A stretch of 64,000 nucleotides of DNA from Paenibacillus sp. W2I17 (GTDB lineage: Bacteria > Bacillota > Bacilli > Paenibacillales > Paenibacillaceae), in the NCBI RefSeq assembly GCF_030815985.1, contig NZ_JAUSXM010000001.1, positions 3,038,001 through 3,102,000 of the forward strand, written 5' to 3'. The notes beneath the pieces are model-generated. The model was not told the DNA's origin. It did no database searches and worked only from the letters and a program-made list of their open reading frames with translations. The translations under genes and the position numbers were made by a program. Positions 20,601-28,657 of this stretch are shown piece by piece. Each line of letters starts with the position of its first letter. Position 1 is the first letter of the stretch.

Positions 20601-22848
20601 TAGCCAACGATACACGGTTCGGTTGATAAAGGAATCCTACACGAATGTTGGCACCTGGTGCCCCACCATCCTTGTTATTTTCCGGAGAAATTTCACTATA
20701 TCGATATGTTGGTCCATTGTTCGCTTTGATTGCATCAATTAGAGTCTGAAAACTCTCATTAGCTGCTGTTGTACCTGTGTCGGCATCACCATCGTTATCC
20801 TGAACTTCCATAATGCCAATGATGTCTGGCGTGTTCAGATTATCCACGATGATTTTACCGATTTTATTGGCTCGTGTGGCATCTTTTTTGCTGAAGTTCT
20901 CCACATTAAACGTAGCAATGGTCAGTTTATCTGCCGCTTGTTCAATGGAAGTAGTCGCTTGTTTCGTTTCTCCAGGGATAACTGCTGGCAAATTCCCTTC
21001 AGGACTCACCTTGAAATTGCCGCTAGAGTATGTCATTACTCCGATTACATTACCATCCAACTTATCGCCTGTTTTAACTGCTTTGGAAGGTTTCTTGCCG
21101 ATAAACAGACGCTGCGGATTGAGATCACTCTCATTCACACCTTTCTTGTTATCGGTCAGAACAACACCACCATTAGGTGTGCGAAGTGGATTGTTCTCAC
21201 CATTATCCACAACAACGGCCAGACCCGGTTGACTGGAGTAAGGACCTATAATTTCAGGCTTTTCCAGTTCAACACGCATGCCTTCCAGACTTTCATAGAA
21301 GTCTATAGCATCCGTCTCCGGATTAAATTCTGCAAAAGAGTCCGAGTCAATGACTGTTGGAATGATTCGTCCTTTGGCACCCAACTTCACAGGTACAGGT
21401 AGATCGACTTTTTCTAACACTTTTACAATCGTACTCGCCGTAATTTGCGTGGTGGTTAATTCGTTAACCGCCCCATATTCCGTAACTTTGCCGGATACCT
21501 TCACCTGGTTGCCAACGGTAACCCCATGGCTCGGTTTATATACCTGAATGGCTTCGGATGACCGATGATCATCGTCCATCTCATCCGGAAGCTCTTGCAT
21601 GTAAAAACTGCTTGTACTGACGGAGGTAACAATACCTTCGATATCCTTAACATCGTATCCGTTAAAAACAGAAGTATGTCCTGCGCCCTGAATATCATGG
21701 ATACGCACGTTTTCTTTATCAGGAAGTATTTGATACGTAAAGGTGTACACTGCACTGGATTGTCCATTAAGAATGGCAACAGCCTTGATTACGATGTCTT
21801 GATCAATCACTATTGGACTACTATACACGGCGGAAGAAGAAGTAGGCTCTGTATTATCCGTCGTGTAATGTACAACTGCACTCTTGGCTGGAGAGGTTAA
21901 TGTGACTTCATTGTTCCGGGGAATCCCGCCAGATGGAACACTTGCCATCACAGACAGGCTATTTTCTACAACATCTGCGGCTGTTCTAGGCAAAAGCTCT
22001 AATCCGTAATTACTGTTGAAGGTCAGAACACCTTGCACATATTCGTAGGTTTTGCCAACAGTTAGCGCGGTAGGAGAGTTTTTGGCGTAAATCGTCATCT
22101 CAGCACCATGACTATCCGTAGCGTAAAACGTCGAACTACTGCCACGTGTTACCTGAATATCTCTTACTTCGACAAACATTCCCTCATACTTTTCGCCCGG
22201 ACCTTTGTTACTTTGGTCTGCTGGTCTGACAAAGTCTGTGGACACCATATTTTTGGGTTCGGGGAGTGTTATATTTTGCTCAGTGACCTTCATGTATCCT
22301 TCGGAAAAACCTGACTTATCCTTCTCGATCTGGACGAGTCCGCTGTAGTGGGTAATTGGACCATACACTTCAATGCGATCCCCCACATCAACCTGATTTT
22401 TCGCTCGGACTACAATGCCAGCCTCTTCGTCTTGAATATAATAATTCGTGAATTCTCCGGAGAGTTCACTGTACGTTACGACACCTGAAACGGCTACATT
22501 TGTATTTGGTGCAAGGACTCTCGCATCAGCAATGGATATGATTCCAGTCTCGTCTGCTTCCTGTACTTCTGCATTATCCGTCTCAGCTGGTTCTTCACTT
22601 TCAGTTCCATCAAAATCACCATCTTCGTTAGTTGGTGACTCTGTCCTCTCCAGGTCTGACGATTCTTCAGTTGGGACAGTATTCGGTATGGAAGTCTCCT
22701 GATCACTTGAGTGCTGCTCTTCCGCTACTACACTTTCCTCATCAGCATATGCGGTGCTACTTAATCCACCTATTGGTGCCGCACCTGTAACGACAAGAAC
22801 GAAAATCAGAAACCCTTGTACCCAACGTTTCACTTGCTTGTTGTTCAT
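17692..22848 (-). CDS. Giant SLH-anchored extracellular nuclease and 5'-nucleotidase (YhcR-like)
   Basis: About 1718 residues. In order: signal peptide; acidic Ser/Glu linker (40-100); OB-fold-like domain from about 106; a chitobiase C-terminal-like domain (about 300-375, VHYTTDNTEPTSSSAVYSSP); an ExeM/NucH-type endonuclease/exonuclease/phosphatase domain (about 650-940; ATFNVENF, VVLGDFNDF, SDHDPLLAQ); a calcineurin-like phosphoesterase (about 955-1220; HTNDTHAH, DAGDVFSG, FGNHEFD, GGHSH); a 5'-nucleotidase C-terminal domain (about 1250-1460; NGGGIRA); a Gly/Asn/Pro/Thr linker; and three SLH repeats. The plan parallels B. subtilis YhcR, with SLH replacing the sortase anchor. It probably degrades extracellular nucleic acid to nucleosides and phosphate. 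Start ATG 22848 has GGGGTAGGAC upstream. Confidence 0.92.
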   Translation of the reverse strand: MNNKQVKRWVQGFLIFVLVVTGAAPIGGLSSTAYADEESVVAEEQHSSDQETSIPNTVPTEESSDLERTESPTNEDGDFDGTESEEPAETDNAEVQEADETGIISIADARVLAPNTNVAVSGVVTYSELSGEFTNYYIQDEEAGIVVRAKNQVDVGDRIEVYGPITHYSGLVQIEKDKSGFSEGYMKVTEQNITLPEPKNMVSTDFVRPADQSNKGPGEKYEGMFVEVRDIQVTRGSSSTFYATDSHGAEMTIYAKNSPTALTVGKTYEYVQGVLTFNSNYGLELLPRTAADVVENSLSVMASVPSGGIPRNNEVTLTSPAKSAVVHYTTDNTEPTSSSAVYSSPIVIDQDIVIKAVAILNGQSSAVYTFTYQILPDKENVRIHDIQGAGHTSVFNGYDVKDIEGIVTSVSTSSFYMQELPDEMDDDHRSSEAIQVYKPSHGVTVGNQVKVSGKVTEYGAVNELTTTQITASTIVKVLEKVDLPVPVKLGAKGRIIPTVIDSDSFAEFNPETDAIDFYESLEGMRVELEKPEIIGPYSSQPGLAVVVDNGENNPLRTPNGGVVLTDNKKGVNESDLNPQRLFIGKKPSKAVKTGDKLDGNVIGVMTYSSGNFKVSPEGNLPAVIPGETKQATTSIEQAADKLTIATFNVENFSKKDATRANKIGKIIVDNLNTPDIIGIMEVQDNDGDADTGTTAANESFQTLIDAIKANNGPTYRYSEISPENNKDGGAPGANIRVGFLYQPNRVSLATGIGKGNATTAITVKADGSLSNNPGRIAPGDEAFASSRKPLAAEFEFNGERVVVIANHFNSKGGDLKPFGNIQPATRSSEVQRAKQAALVNGFVKELLNKDPDVNVVVLGDFNDFQFSNTLNIVEGNELDNLVNELPENQRYSYIYDGNSQTLDHILVSKNLTGTAAIEVVHVNADFETADGRVSDHDPLLAQLSIGNSVEEGDFNLRVLHTNDTHAHLDNIPRRVTAIKEARNDSTLVLDAGDVFSGTLYFNLFSGLADLEFMNMIGYDAMTFGNHEFDKGPSVLKAFIEKAEFPFVSANIDYSKDASLSGLYNNSIGDPGEKAEIYPAIITEVNGERVGIFGLTTPDTVSLSSPGDDLKFADYKASAQATVQMLQNEGINKIIALTHLGYSEDLKLAEAVEGIDIVVGGHSHTILNAPVLVDTHADPTLVVQTGEYDVSLGQLDVTFDEAGVLKMWNGKLLSLDAKDANGQFVYADDVEAANKLKEYAPQLEQFKKTVIGKTNVFLDGERGTVRKQETNLGNLMTDGMLEKVKSIVQENDVKGYVAIQNGGGIRASFQTGDITLGNLLTVMPFGNNLSALKMTGKEITAALENGVSGVETGEGRFPQVAGMRFYYDSTKPGEKIDATTNTVTQVGQRVIKVQIKNTDGTYSDIDLNGYYIVATNSFMANGGDFYRAMRTAKDANRFYELNLVDYEIFHEHLNRVGTVDQKTEGRSTDLKGTPLPGNGNGSNPGNGGGNNGSNPGSGNSDGGSTTPTPPVTPTTPTNPTNPTTPTVPGNGGNPNPTTPVVDLKDIGNHWAAAAIEQAISRGIVNGYQDGNFRPNAPATRAEFIVMLGRAFELPASNKALTFKDAAGIPAWAQSFIAQAVDQGIISGYTDDTFRSSGKVSRVEMTVMLVRALGLPVQSNPALSFADADKVPAWAVPYIAAAYDAGLVKGTGKNMFNPLAEATRAEVVTLLLAANELEKQ

Positions 22849-23348
22849 TCGTCCTACCCCCATGCTTTCAACTTGGCAATCATTTGTTCAGCCAGCTTGT
22901 ACATTAGTTCAAATATAAGATAACTGAATAACAGACTTGTGTAAACAATATTTCTTCGTTATGAAAGAAAATAGAACACTTATATTACATTTTCTAAACT
23001 AATCTCTATAATAATGAATAAATAGTACTAACTTTTAACTAAAAACAAGTTATTAAGCCTATTAAAGTTATATAAGTGTTAGATATACGATTACTTAACG
23101 TCAATTAAATTAACATTTACAATGAATATATATACGAATTCGACATTTAGTGACAGTACCCATTTCTTTAAACCCACTAAAAACTGAGTCTTGAGACATG
23201 CATTTTCACATGATAAAACGATATGTACGGATCAATTTAGATCACCACATTAACTGAGTATAAAAGAGAACTATTAAGCGCAAAATCAGTATGAGTTAAT
23301 AGAATGTTAATTATTACCTGATAATTAACAAAGACATATAACCACATC
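22849..23348. other. AT-rich intergenic region, no gene seen
   Basis: About 500 bases of unusually AT-rich sequence with short-range repeats of TTAACT/AGTTAAT character and no reading frame with a ribosome site. It should contain the promoter of the nuclease/nucleotidase gene, but no single candidate stands out. Confidence 0.5.
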
Positions 23349-23398
23349 AAAAAAAACCACAAGAACATCTCCAATTACTCTCAGAGACTTTCTTGTGG
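23349..23398 (-). terminator. Terminator of the secreted stalk-domain gene
   Basis: CCACAAGAA pairs with TTCTTGTGG around a loop of about 24 bases, and the minus strand continues into eight T residues. Confidence 0.8.
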
Positions 23399-23459
23399 GA
23401 TAATACAAAATATGAAAAATGATACTAATCTCACTTTTTCGAAATGTTACAGACGGTCT

Positions 23460-24614
23460 TCAATACACTTCTGTGTCTGGTGTCAATGTAATATTACTTC
23501 CATAGGGTTCAATTAATCCTTGTTGCTCCAAGTACTGATCAACGTATCGATCTGCATTCAGTGAAGTTGACCCGATCCAGTCTGAATATGTTTTTCCAAA
23601 CATTTTATATAGTATTTCACTAGTATATTCATTACTTAATTCCCCAAAAACAGTATATAACTGTTTTACCGTATTCGTGTGTTTTTTCCCCTCTAAATCG
23701 GTCCATGTTACTTTTTTATTCAGATCTACCTTCCTTATATCCTTAGTATATATTTGTACATTTGACCCATTGATTTTGAAGTACACACGGATGCTTTTTT
23801 CGTAAGGATGACCCTTTAGAATGCTCCACCCTTTCATATCTCCAGTAGCTGGCACAGCATAAAGTTTCCCTTTTGTTGGAGTTGTTCCTGTTACACTGTT
23901 TTGTTTTTGAGGTTGTTCAATATTAATAGTCATTTTACCTTTACCAATGGATACTTGCATCTGCTTAGCTTTAGAGTTATAAGTCACAGTTCCATCCAGA
24001 GCATCTGAGAGAACAGAAGCAGGAAACAAAGTTATGCCATTTTGAACAAGCAGCGGGGACTTGAGAGTTAATGGCTCTCCATTTAACGTTGCTTTTGTTC
24101 CCTTTTTCGGGAGAGTTAGTTTGGTAGAACCAACTTTAATCTCGAAGGCGTCCTGTTGAGCAATGTAACTAACACTCCCTCCCAGTGCCTTGAATACCTC
24201 TTTCATCGGAACAAGAGTCACACCATTTTTTATGTATCCTCCATCAATTGCTTCATCCAAACTACCTGAAATAGTAACTGATCTTTCAACATTTTCGACT
24301 TTAACAGTAATTGTTGAAGAACCTACACCTATTACCTTTACCATCCCAGTGCTCAGCACTTGAAGTATATGAGGTTCACTGATCGTATAATCTGTTTTTG
24401 TAAGACCTGTATTTCTTCTGTAGTATGGATCGTTATCGCTATGTATTGAATTTTCGTCATCATACACAACAACTATATTAAGATTAATCTTACCACCGAC
24501 CGAAACTGTAGTATTAGGGATGAGTTCAATATCTTTAACTTTAAGTTCCTCCGCATAAACACTTGAAACAAACAACAACATAAATGCCATCATTAGAACC
24601 GTTACTCTTTTCAT
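23460..24614 (-). CDS. Secreted protein with copper-amine-oxidase-like N-terminal (stalk) domains
   Basis: A 384-residue exported protein with a signal peptide (VLMMAFMLLFVSSVYA). Residues 25-120 resemble a bacterial Ig-like domain (IELIPNTTVSVGGKINL... ITVKVENVERSVTISG). Residues 120-235 contain the stalk repeat: NGVTLVPMKEVFKALGGSV, then VQNGITLFPASVLSDALDG, each followed by short beta strands. The last 130 residues are unassigned. Stalk domains are common in Paenibacillus surface proteins and are non-catalytic, so no enzymatic role is claimed. AAGAAGGAGT precedes the ATG. Confidence 0.75.
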   Translation of the reverse strand: MKRVTVLMMAFMLLFVSSVYAEELKVKDIELIPNTTVSVGGKINLNIVVVYDDENSIHSDNDPYYRRNTGLTKTDYTISEPHILQVLSTGMVKVIGVGSSTITVKVENVERSVTISGSLDEAIDGGYIKNGVTLVPMKEVFKALGGSVSYIAQQDAFEIKVGSTKLTLPKKGTKATLNGEPLTLKSPLLVQNGITLFPASVLSDALDGTVTYNSKAKQMQVSIGKGKMTINIEQPQKQNSVTGTTPTKGKLYAVPATGDMKGWSILKGHPYEKSIRVYFKINGSNVQIYTKDIRKVDLNKKVTWTDLEGKKHTNTVKQLYTVFGELSNEYTSEILYKMFGKTYSDWIGSTSLNADRYVDQYLEQQGLIEPYGSNITLTPDTEVY

Positions 24615-24749
24615 TCACTTGTACTCCTTCTTATTTTTAATATTGTCCATTGCTTTTCATGAATCCATGTATTGGGATACCCCTTTCAGCTTCCTATTCT
24701 ATTTTCGGATGCATTAACAAAAAATGTTAGTCTTTTTCTTTAGTAAATC

Positions 24750-24784
24750 AAAAAAATTGAATGCAGCTTAATCACTGCATTCAA
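24750..24784 (-). terminator. Terminator of the ugp-like operon
   Basis: TTGAATGCAG pairs perfectly with CTGCATTCAA; the minus strand then runs into TTTTTT (complement of A751-756 of this kilobase). Confidence 0.9.
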
Positions 24785-24801
24785 CATGGATATAAATTAG
24801 A

Positions 24802-26160
24802 TTATTTCTTCACCGTACTGTTATATTGCGCAATCTTGTCTGTAATTTGTTTAGCTGCTGCATCCAATGCTTCCTGTGGTGTACCTTGTCCATTCAGGAC
24901 CGTTTCAATCGCTCCTTCGACAAGTTGTCTGGCTTCCGGGAATACACCCATTAATGCCCCGGATGTTGCTGTCGAATCCGCGGAAGCGTGCAATTGGTCG
25001 ACTGCTGTCTGGAATTGCGGGTACTTCGCCATATTATCCTTTAATACTTGCTCATTGTAGGCTGCTGTCGTAATAGGGAAGTATCCTGTCGCAACACTCC
25101 AGTTTGCTTGTACCTCTGGTGTAGCCAAGTACTTGATGAATTCCCATGCCGCTTGCTGTTGTGCTTCCGATTTGTTGTTCATGATGTACAGGCTTGCTCC
25201 ACCCACTACAACGCCGCCTTCTTTGGCATCCGCTGGACGAGGCAGGAAGCCTGTCCCCAGTTCAAACTTTCCACCTGAACCTTCTACGATTTTACGCAGG
25301 CCAGCCGTAGAATCCAGGGTCATACCGATTTGCTGAGCGGTAAATGCTGCTGTTGTATCGTCTGTGCTACGTCCCAGATTGGAGAGGGTTTTCTCGTCAA
25401 TCATCTTTTTCCACCACGTTAATGTCTTCACTCCAGCTTCGGAGTTCAGCAGAGACTCTGTTGCTGCCTCAGTTCTTCCGTTTCCATTGTTTACATAATC
25501 TGCATTCTGGTTCGCAAAGAATTGTTCCATGAACCAGCCGTAGATCGCCATGGATGCACCTGGCTTACCGTCTTTCGCCAATGCTTTTGCCGCTTGCTCA
25601 AACTCTTCATACGTCTTTGGCGGGTTCTCCGGGTCCAGACCTGCTGCTTTGAACATATCCTTGTTGTAGTAAAGGATCGGGTTCGATGTGTTAAACGGCA
25701 TGGCGTTCAATTTGCCATCGATGGTGTAGTATCTGATGATGTTTGGCTCCAGTTGGGACAGGTCGAACTGATCCTTGTCGATGAACTGTTGTACTGGCGT
25801 AATCATGCCCGAATCGATCATGAACTTGCTACCAATCTCATAGACTTGGATAATGTCTGGACCGCTGTCTGAGCCCATGGATGCTTTGAGTTTGTTCAGA
25901 CTTTCATCGTACTTCCCTTGATAGATGGGTTTCACCTGAATGTCGGGATGGCTAGCGTTAAAATCGGAAGCGAGTTGGTTAATGGCTTTCTCCCCAGCGC
26001 CAGACATGGAATGCCACCACGTCAATTGTGTTGTTTCAGCTGCGGCCGCTTCTGCTTGTGCTCCACTTGCCGGGCTGCTTGTTTCAGCTTTTGTTCCGCA
26101 AGCGGAAATGACCAACATGAGTGCAGCTAGCATTAATGCGAATGTTCCTCTTTTTTTCAA
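24802..26160 (-). CDS. ugpB: UgpB-like ABC importer substrate-binding lipoprotein
   Basis: About 453 residues from a TTG start at 26160 with AAAGGAG upstream; the longer frame to 26289 adds an unrelated N-terminus. MKKRGTFALMLAALMLVISAC is a lipoprotein signal with lipobox ISAC. The mature protein follows E. coli UgpB closely at WWHSM, DIIQVYEIG, PFNTSNPILYYNKDMFKAAG, VGGASLYIM and TGYFPITTAAY. UgpB binds sn-glycerol-3-phosphate and glycerophosphodiesters, so that substrate class is likely, though related proteins bind oligosaccharides. It is the last gene of a permease-permease-SBP unit without an ATPase, which presumably uses a shared MsmX-type ATPase. Confidence 0.85.
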   Translation of the reverse strand: MKKRGTFALMLAALMLVISACGTKAETSSPASGAQAEAAAAETTQLTWWHSMSGAGEKAINQLASDFNASHPDIQVKPIYQGKYDESLNKLKASMGSDSGPDIIQVYEIGSKFMIDSGMITPVQQFIDKDQFDLSQLEPNIIRYYTIDGKLNAMPFNTSNPILYYNKDMFKAAGLDPENPPKTYEEFEQAAKALAKDGKPGASMAIYGWFMEQFFANQNADYVNNGNGRTEAATESLLNSEAGVKTLTWWKKMIDEKTLSNLGRSTDDTTAAFTAQQIGMTLDSTAGLRKIVEGSGGKFELGTGFLPRPADAKEGGVVVGGASLYIMNNKSEAQQQAAWEFIKYLATPEVQANWSVATGYFPITTAAYNEQVLKDNMAKYPQFQTAVDQLHASADSTATSGALMGVFPEARQLVEGAIETVLNGQGTPQEALDAAAKQITDKIAQYNSTVKK

Positions 26161-26263
26161 ACGAAATCGCTCTCCTTTTATATGGCTCGCTTCAACATAA
26201 GTGCTTTGGGTGCTGCAAGGTGGCCGTTCCGGATATGAATCGTTCTTTTGATCGCTGTTACCC

Positions 26264-26303
26264 CCGGATTTTTTCATTCTCCCTTTCAAAGGGGAAAATC
26301 CGG
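26264..26303 (-). other. Intercistronic hairpin between ugpE-like and ugpB-like genes
   Basis: CCGGATTTT pairs with AAAATCCGG, with CCCTTT/AAAGGG nested inside. There is no T-tract, so it is more likely an RNA-stabilising or processing stem than a terminator. Such stems are often used to raise expression of a binding protein over its permeases. The remainder of the 26161-26533 gap holds no gene. Confidence 0.55.
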
Positions 26304-26533
26304 TGATAAAGGCGAACGCTTCGCTTCTTCAGAATCGATTCTTCTCCTTCACTACTTTTGCAGTTCTTCAAAGACTTATTGAAAGGCGAGCCTCATTTTA
26401 TTCGCTCCTGGTATCCAAACCGTGGACCTTGTACGAAGATACAAGGTTTAATTCAAAACCTCTAAATCAAAATCTTTAGATCAAAACATTCAGACTTTCA
26501 ATTTCAATTTAATAGTTGTAAACCTTACCCCTC

Positions 26534-27355
26534 TTACCCCTTCAGCGCGCCTGCGGCCATTCCGCGGACAAGCTGTTTCAACCCGAAGATCAATAACAGT
26601 AAGGATGGTAGAATGACCATGGCTGTTCCAGCAAATACCAGATTCCACGCTGTGGATTCCTGGAACTCCAGCATCGAGATTCCGATCTGTGCGGTTCTCA
26701 TTTCCGGTGTGTTTGTCACCAGCAGCGGCCAGAGATACGAATTGTACATGCTAAGGAATGAATAGATTGCCAGTGTTCCAAGTGCCGGACGGGACAAAGG
26801 CAAGACATGCGATATGAAATAGCGAATATGACCACAACCGTCGATCCTCGCCGCCTCGAACAATTCCTTGGGTAGCTGCATGAAGAACTGTCTTAGCAGG
26901 AATGTACCAAACGCCGTTGCCAGAAACGGCACAGTAAGCCCCTGGTAACTATCCAGCCAACCCCAGCTGCGAACCGTCAGGTAGTTGGGGATCATCGTCA
27001 CTTCCCACGGAATCATCATCGTTGCGACAAACATGCTGAAGATGACGTTTTTGCCTTTGAACTGCATTTTCGCAAAAGCATAGGCTGCCATACTCGCTGT
27101 AATCAATTGACCAAGCGTTGTCAGTCCTGCGACAAGAAAGGTATTGCCGATAAATCGACCGATCGGAACAATATCAAATACTTCGCTAAAGTTGGACAGA
27201 TCGATTGAATTTGGAATGATATGCGGCGGATAAGCACTCGCATCTTCCGGCGTCATCACGGCCATGAAAAAGGTGTACATCACCGGATACAGCACAAGCG
27301 CTGCACAGATCGTCAGTAATACATACAACAGCGTTTTGGTCCATGTCGCACTCAT
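26534..27355 (-). CDS. ugpE: Carbohydrate-type ABC importer permease (UgpE/MalG-like)
   Basis: A 273-residue inner-membrane protein with six TM helices and the EAA loop EAARIDGCGHIRYFISHVLPLSRP near residue 190, where the ATPase docks. The start ATG at 27355 overlaps the stop of the preceding permease as ATGA, indicating translational coupling; the upstream ATG at 27382 lacks a ribosome site. It pairs with the UgpA-like protein and the lipoprotein encoded downstream. Confidence 0.87.
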   Translation of the reverse strand: MSATWTKTLLYVLLTICAALVLYPVMYTFFMAVMTPEDASAYPPHIIPNSIDLSNFSEVFDIVPIGRFIGNTFLVAGLTTLGQLITASMAAYAFAKMQFKGKNVIFSMFVATMMIPWEVTMIPNYLTVRSWGWLDSYQGLTVPFLATAFGTFLLRQFFMQLPKELFEAARIDGCGHIRYFISHVLPLSRPALGTLAIYSFLSMYNSYLWPLLVTNTPEMRTAQIGISMLEFQESTAWNLVFAGTAMVILPSLLLLIFGLKQLVRGMAAGALKG

Positions 27356-28314
27356 TGGTAATGCACTTTCCTTTCTACCCATTTGAACTGGATCAGGGTC
27401 AGCAGCATAATCACCACGAACAGGATCAGTGCCTGTGCACTACCTGTACCAAAACGGAAATTAACGAAGGCTTCCTGATAGATGGAATAGACGAAAACAT
27501 TCGTACTGTCCATCGGACCACCCCGGGTTAGAATGTTGATCTGACCGAACGATTGAAAAGCACCAATGATCGATACGACCGTAACAAAGAATAACGTTGG
27601 TGACAGTAGCGGCATCGAAATTTTGCGAAACGTCAGCAAGGGTCCTGCGCCGTCAATCTTGGCGCTCTCATAGATCTCATCCGGGATGCCTGCCAAACCA
27701 CTGGATAGAATAATGTAGTTGAATCCAAGGTTCATCCAGATCGTCATGATGGAGATCGAGATCAATGCCCAATCCGGGCTGGTGAGCCAGGGAATTGGAT
27801 CGATACCTACTTTGCCAAGCAGATAATTCAGCATGCCCAGGGTGGGATGGAACAGAAACTTCCAGATCACCGCTGACGAACCAACGGATAACACCACAGG
27901 CAGAGAGAATACAAACTGGAACACACGCATTCCCTTGAACCGATTGTGAGTCAGTGCAGCCAGAATCAGAGCAGCCAGCATACCTGTAGGCACTGTAAAC
28001 AGGACAAATAGTAATGTCACTTTCATCCCTTGCATAAACAGTCCTGATTGGAACACGGCCTTGAAGTTATCCAGTCCAACATAAGCCGCAATCTGTCCCG
28101 TCGGATCTGTGGAATGCAGACTAAGGTACACGGACTTAAACATCGGGTAAAACAGAAACACTGCAAACAAAAGCAGCGATGGTGCCAGGAAACCATAGGC
28201 CAGCAGATTCTCCCGCATTCGCTGCACACGCAGCGAGGCTGTCCGGCGCTCACTCGTACCGGATACGCGCCGTTTGGCGGCGGGCAAGCTGATCCGGTTA
28301 TCAAGCTCACTCAT
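27352..28314 (-). CDS. ugpA: Carbohydrate-type ABC importer permease (UgpA/MalF-like)
   Basis: A 320-residue permease with a cytoplasmic N-terminus, six TM helices (first one LLAYGFLAPSLLLFAVFLFYP) and the EAA-type loop YESAKIDGAGPLLTFRKISMPLLSP near residue 215. AAGGGGGAAG precedes the ATG at 28314. This is the first gene of the three-gene unit. I looked for tandem Pho boxes upstream because ugp genes are often phosphate-regulated, and found no convincing set. Confidence 0.87.
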   Translation of the reverse strand: MSELDNRISLPAAKRRVSGTSERRTASLRVQRMRENLLAYGFLAPSLLLFAVFLFYPMFKSVYLSLHSTDPTGQIAAYVGLDNFKAVFQSGLFMQGMKVTLLFVLFTVPTGMLAALILAALTHNRFKGMRVFQFVFSLPVVLSVGSSAVIWKFLFHPTLGMLNYLLGKVGIDPIPWLTSPDWALISISIMTIWMNLGFNYIILSSGLAGIPDEIYESAKIDGAGPLLTFRKISMPLLSPTLFFVTVVSIIGAFQSFGQINILTRGGPMDSTNVFVYSIYQEAFVNFRFGTGSAQALILFVVIMLLTLIQFKWVERKVHYQ

Positions 28315-28507
28315 CGGATTTTCTTCCCCCTTGTTTCACGCATTCAGTGTGTGTGAAATGTTACATCAACTTCAGCACCACGTTATCTAGTGTAAGAGTC
28401 GAATGTCACAGCAAAATTCATTCTGAATCAACGTAACGTTAATCATGGACAAGGGACTTTACGGAAATGTGCATCCATTCGAAAGTGGTATCCAGACCGG
28501 ATGTCAC

Positions 28508-28555
28508 AACAAAAAACCGCAAGAACTCCCCTGTTTGGAGATGTCCCTGCGGTTT
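28508..28555 (-). terminator. Terminator of the kimA gene
   Basis: AAACCGCA pairs with TGCGGTTT around a 26-base loop that can fold further, and the minus strand continues into T residues. It lies about 100 bases downstream of the kimA stop, between kimA and ugpA. Confidence 0.75.
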
Positions 28556-28657
28556 GATGTGTAAATGGAATATGAACATTTGCCTATTAATGAAAGTGAC
28601 TCATTTTACAATAATCTGTAAATCTTCCAAACGAGGTGAATCGATTAACCGTTCGAG

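Noticed and set aside
28315..28507. Pho boxes upstream of the ugpA-like gene
   Set aside because: TTAACG and TTACAC-like half-sites occur, but not as properly spaced direct repeats.
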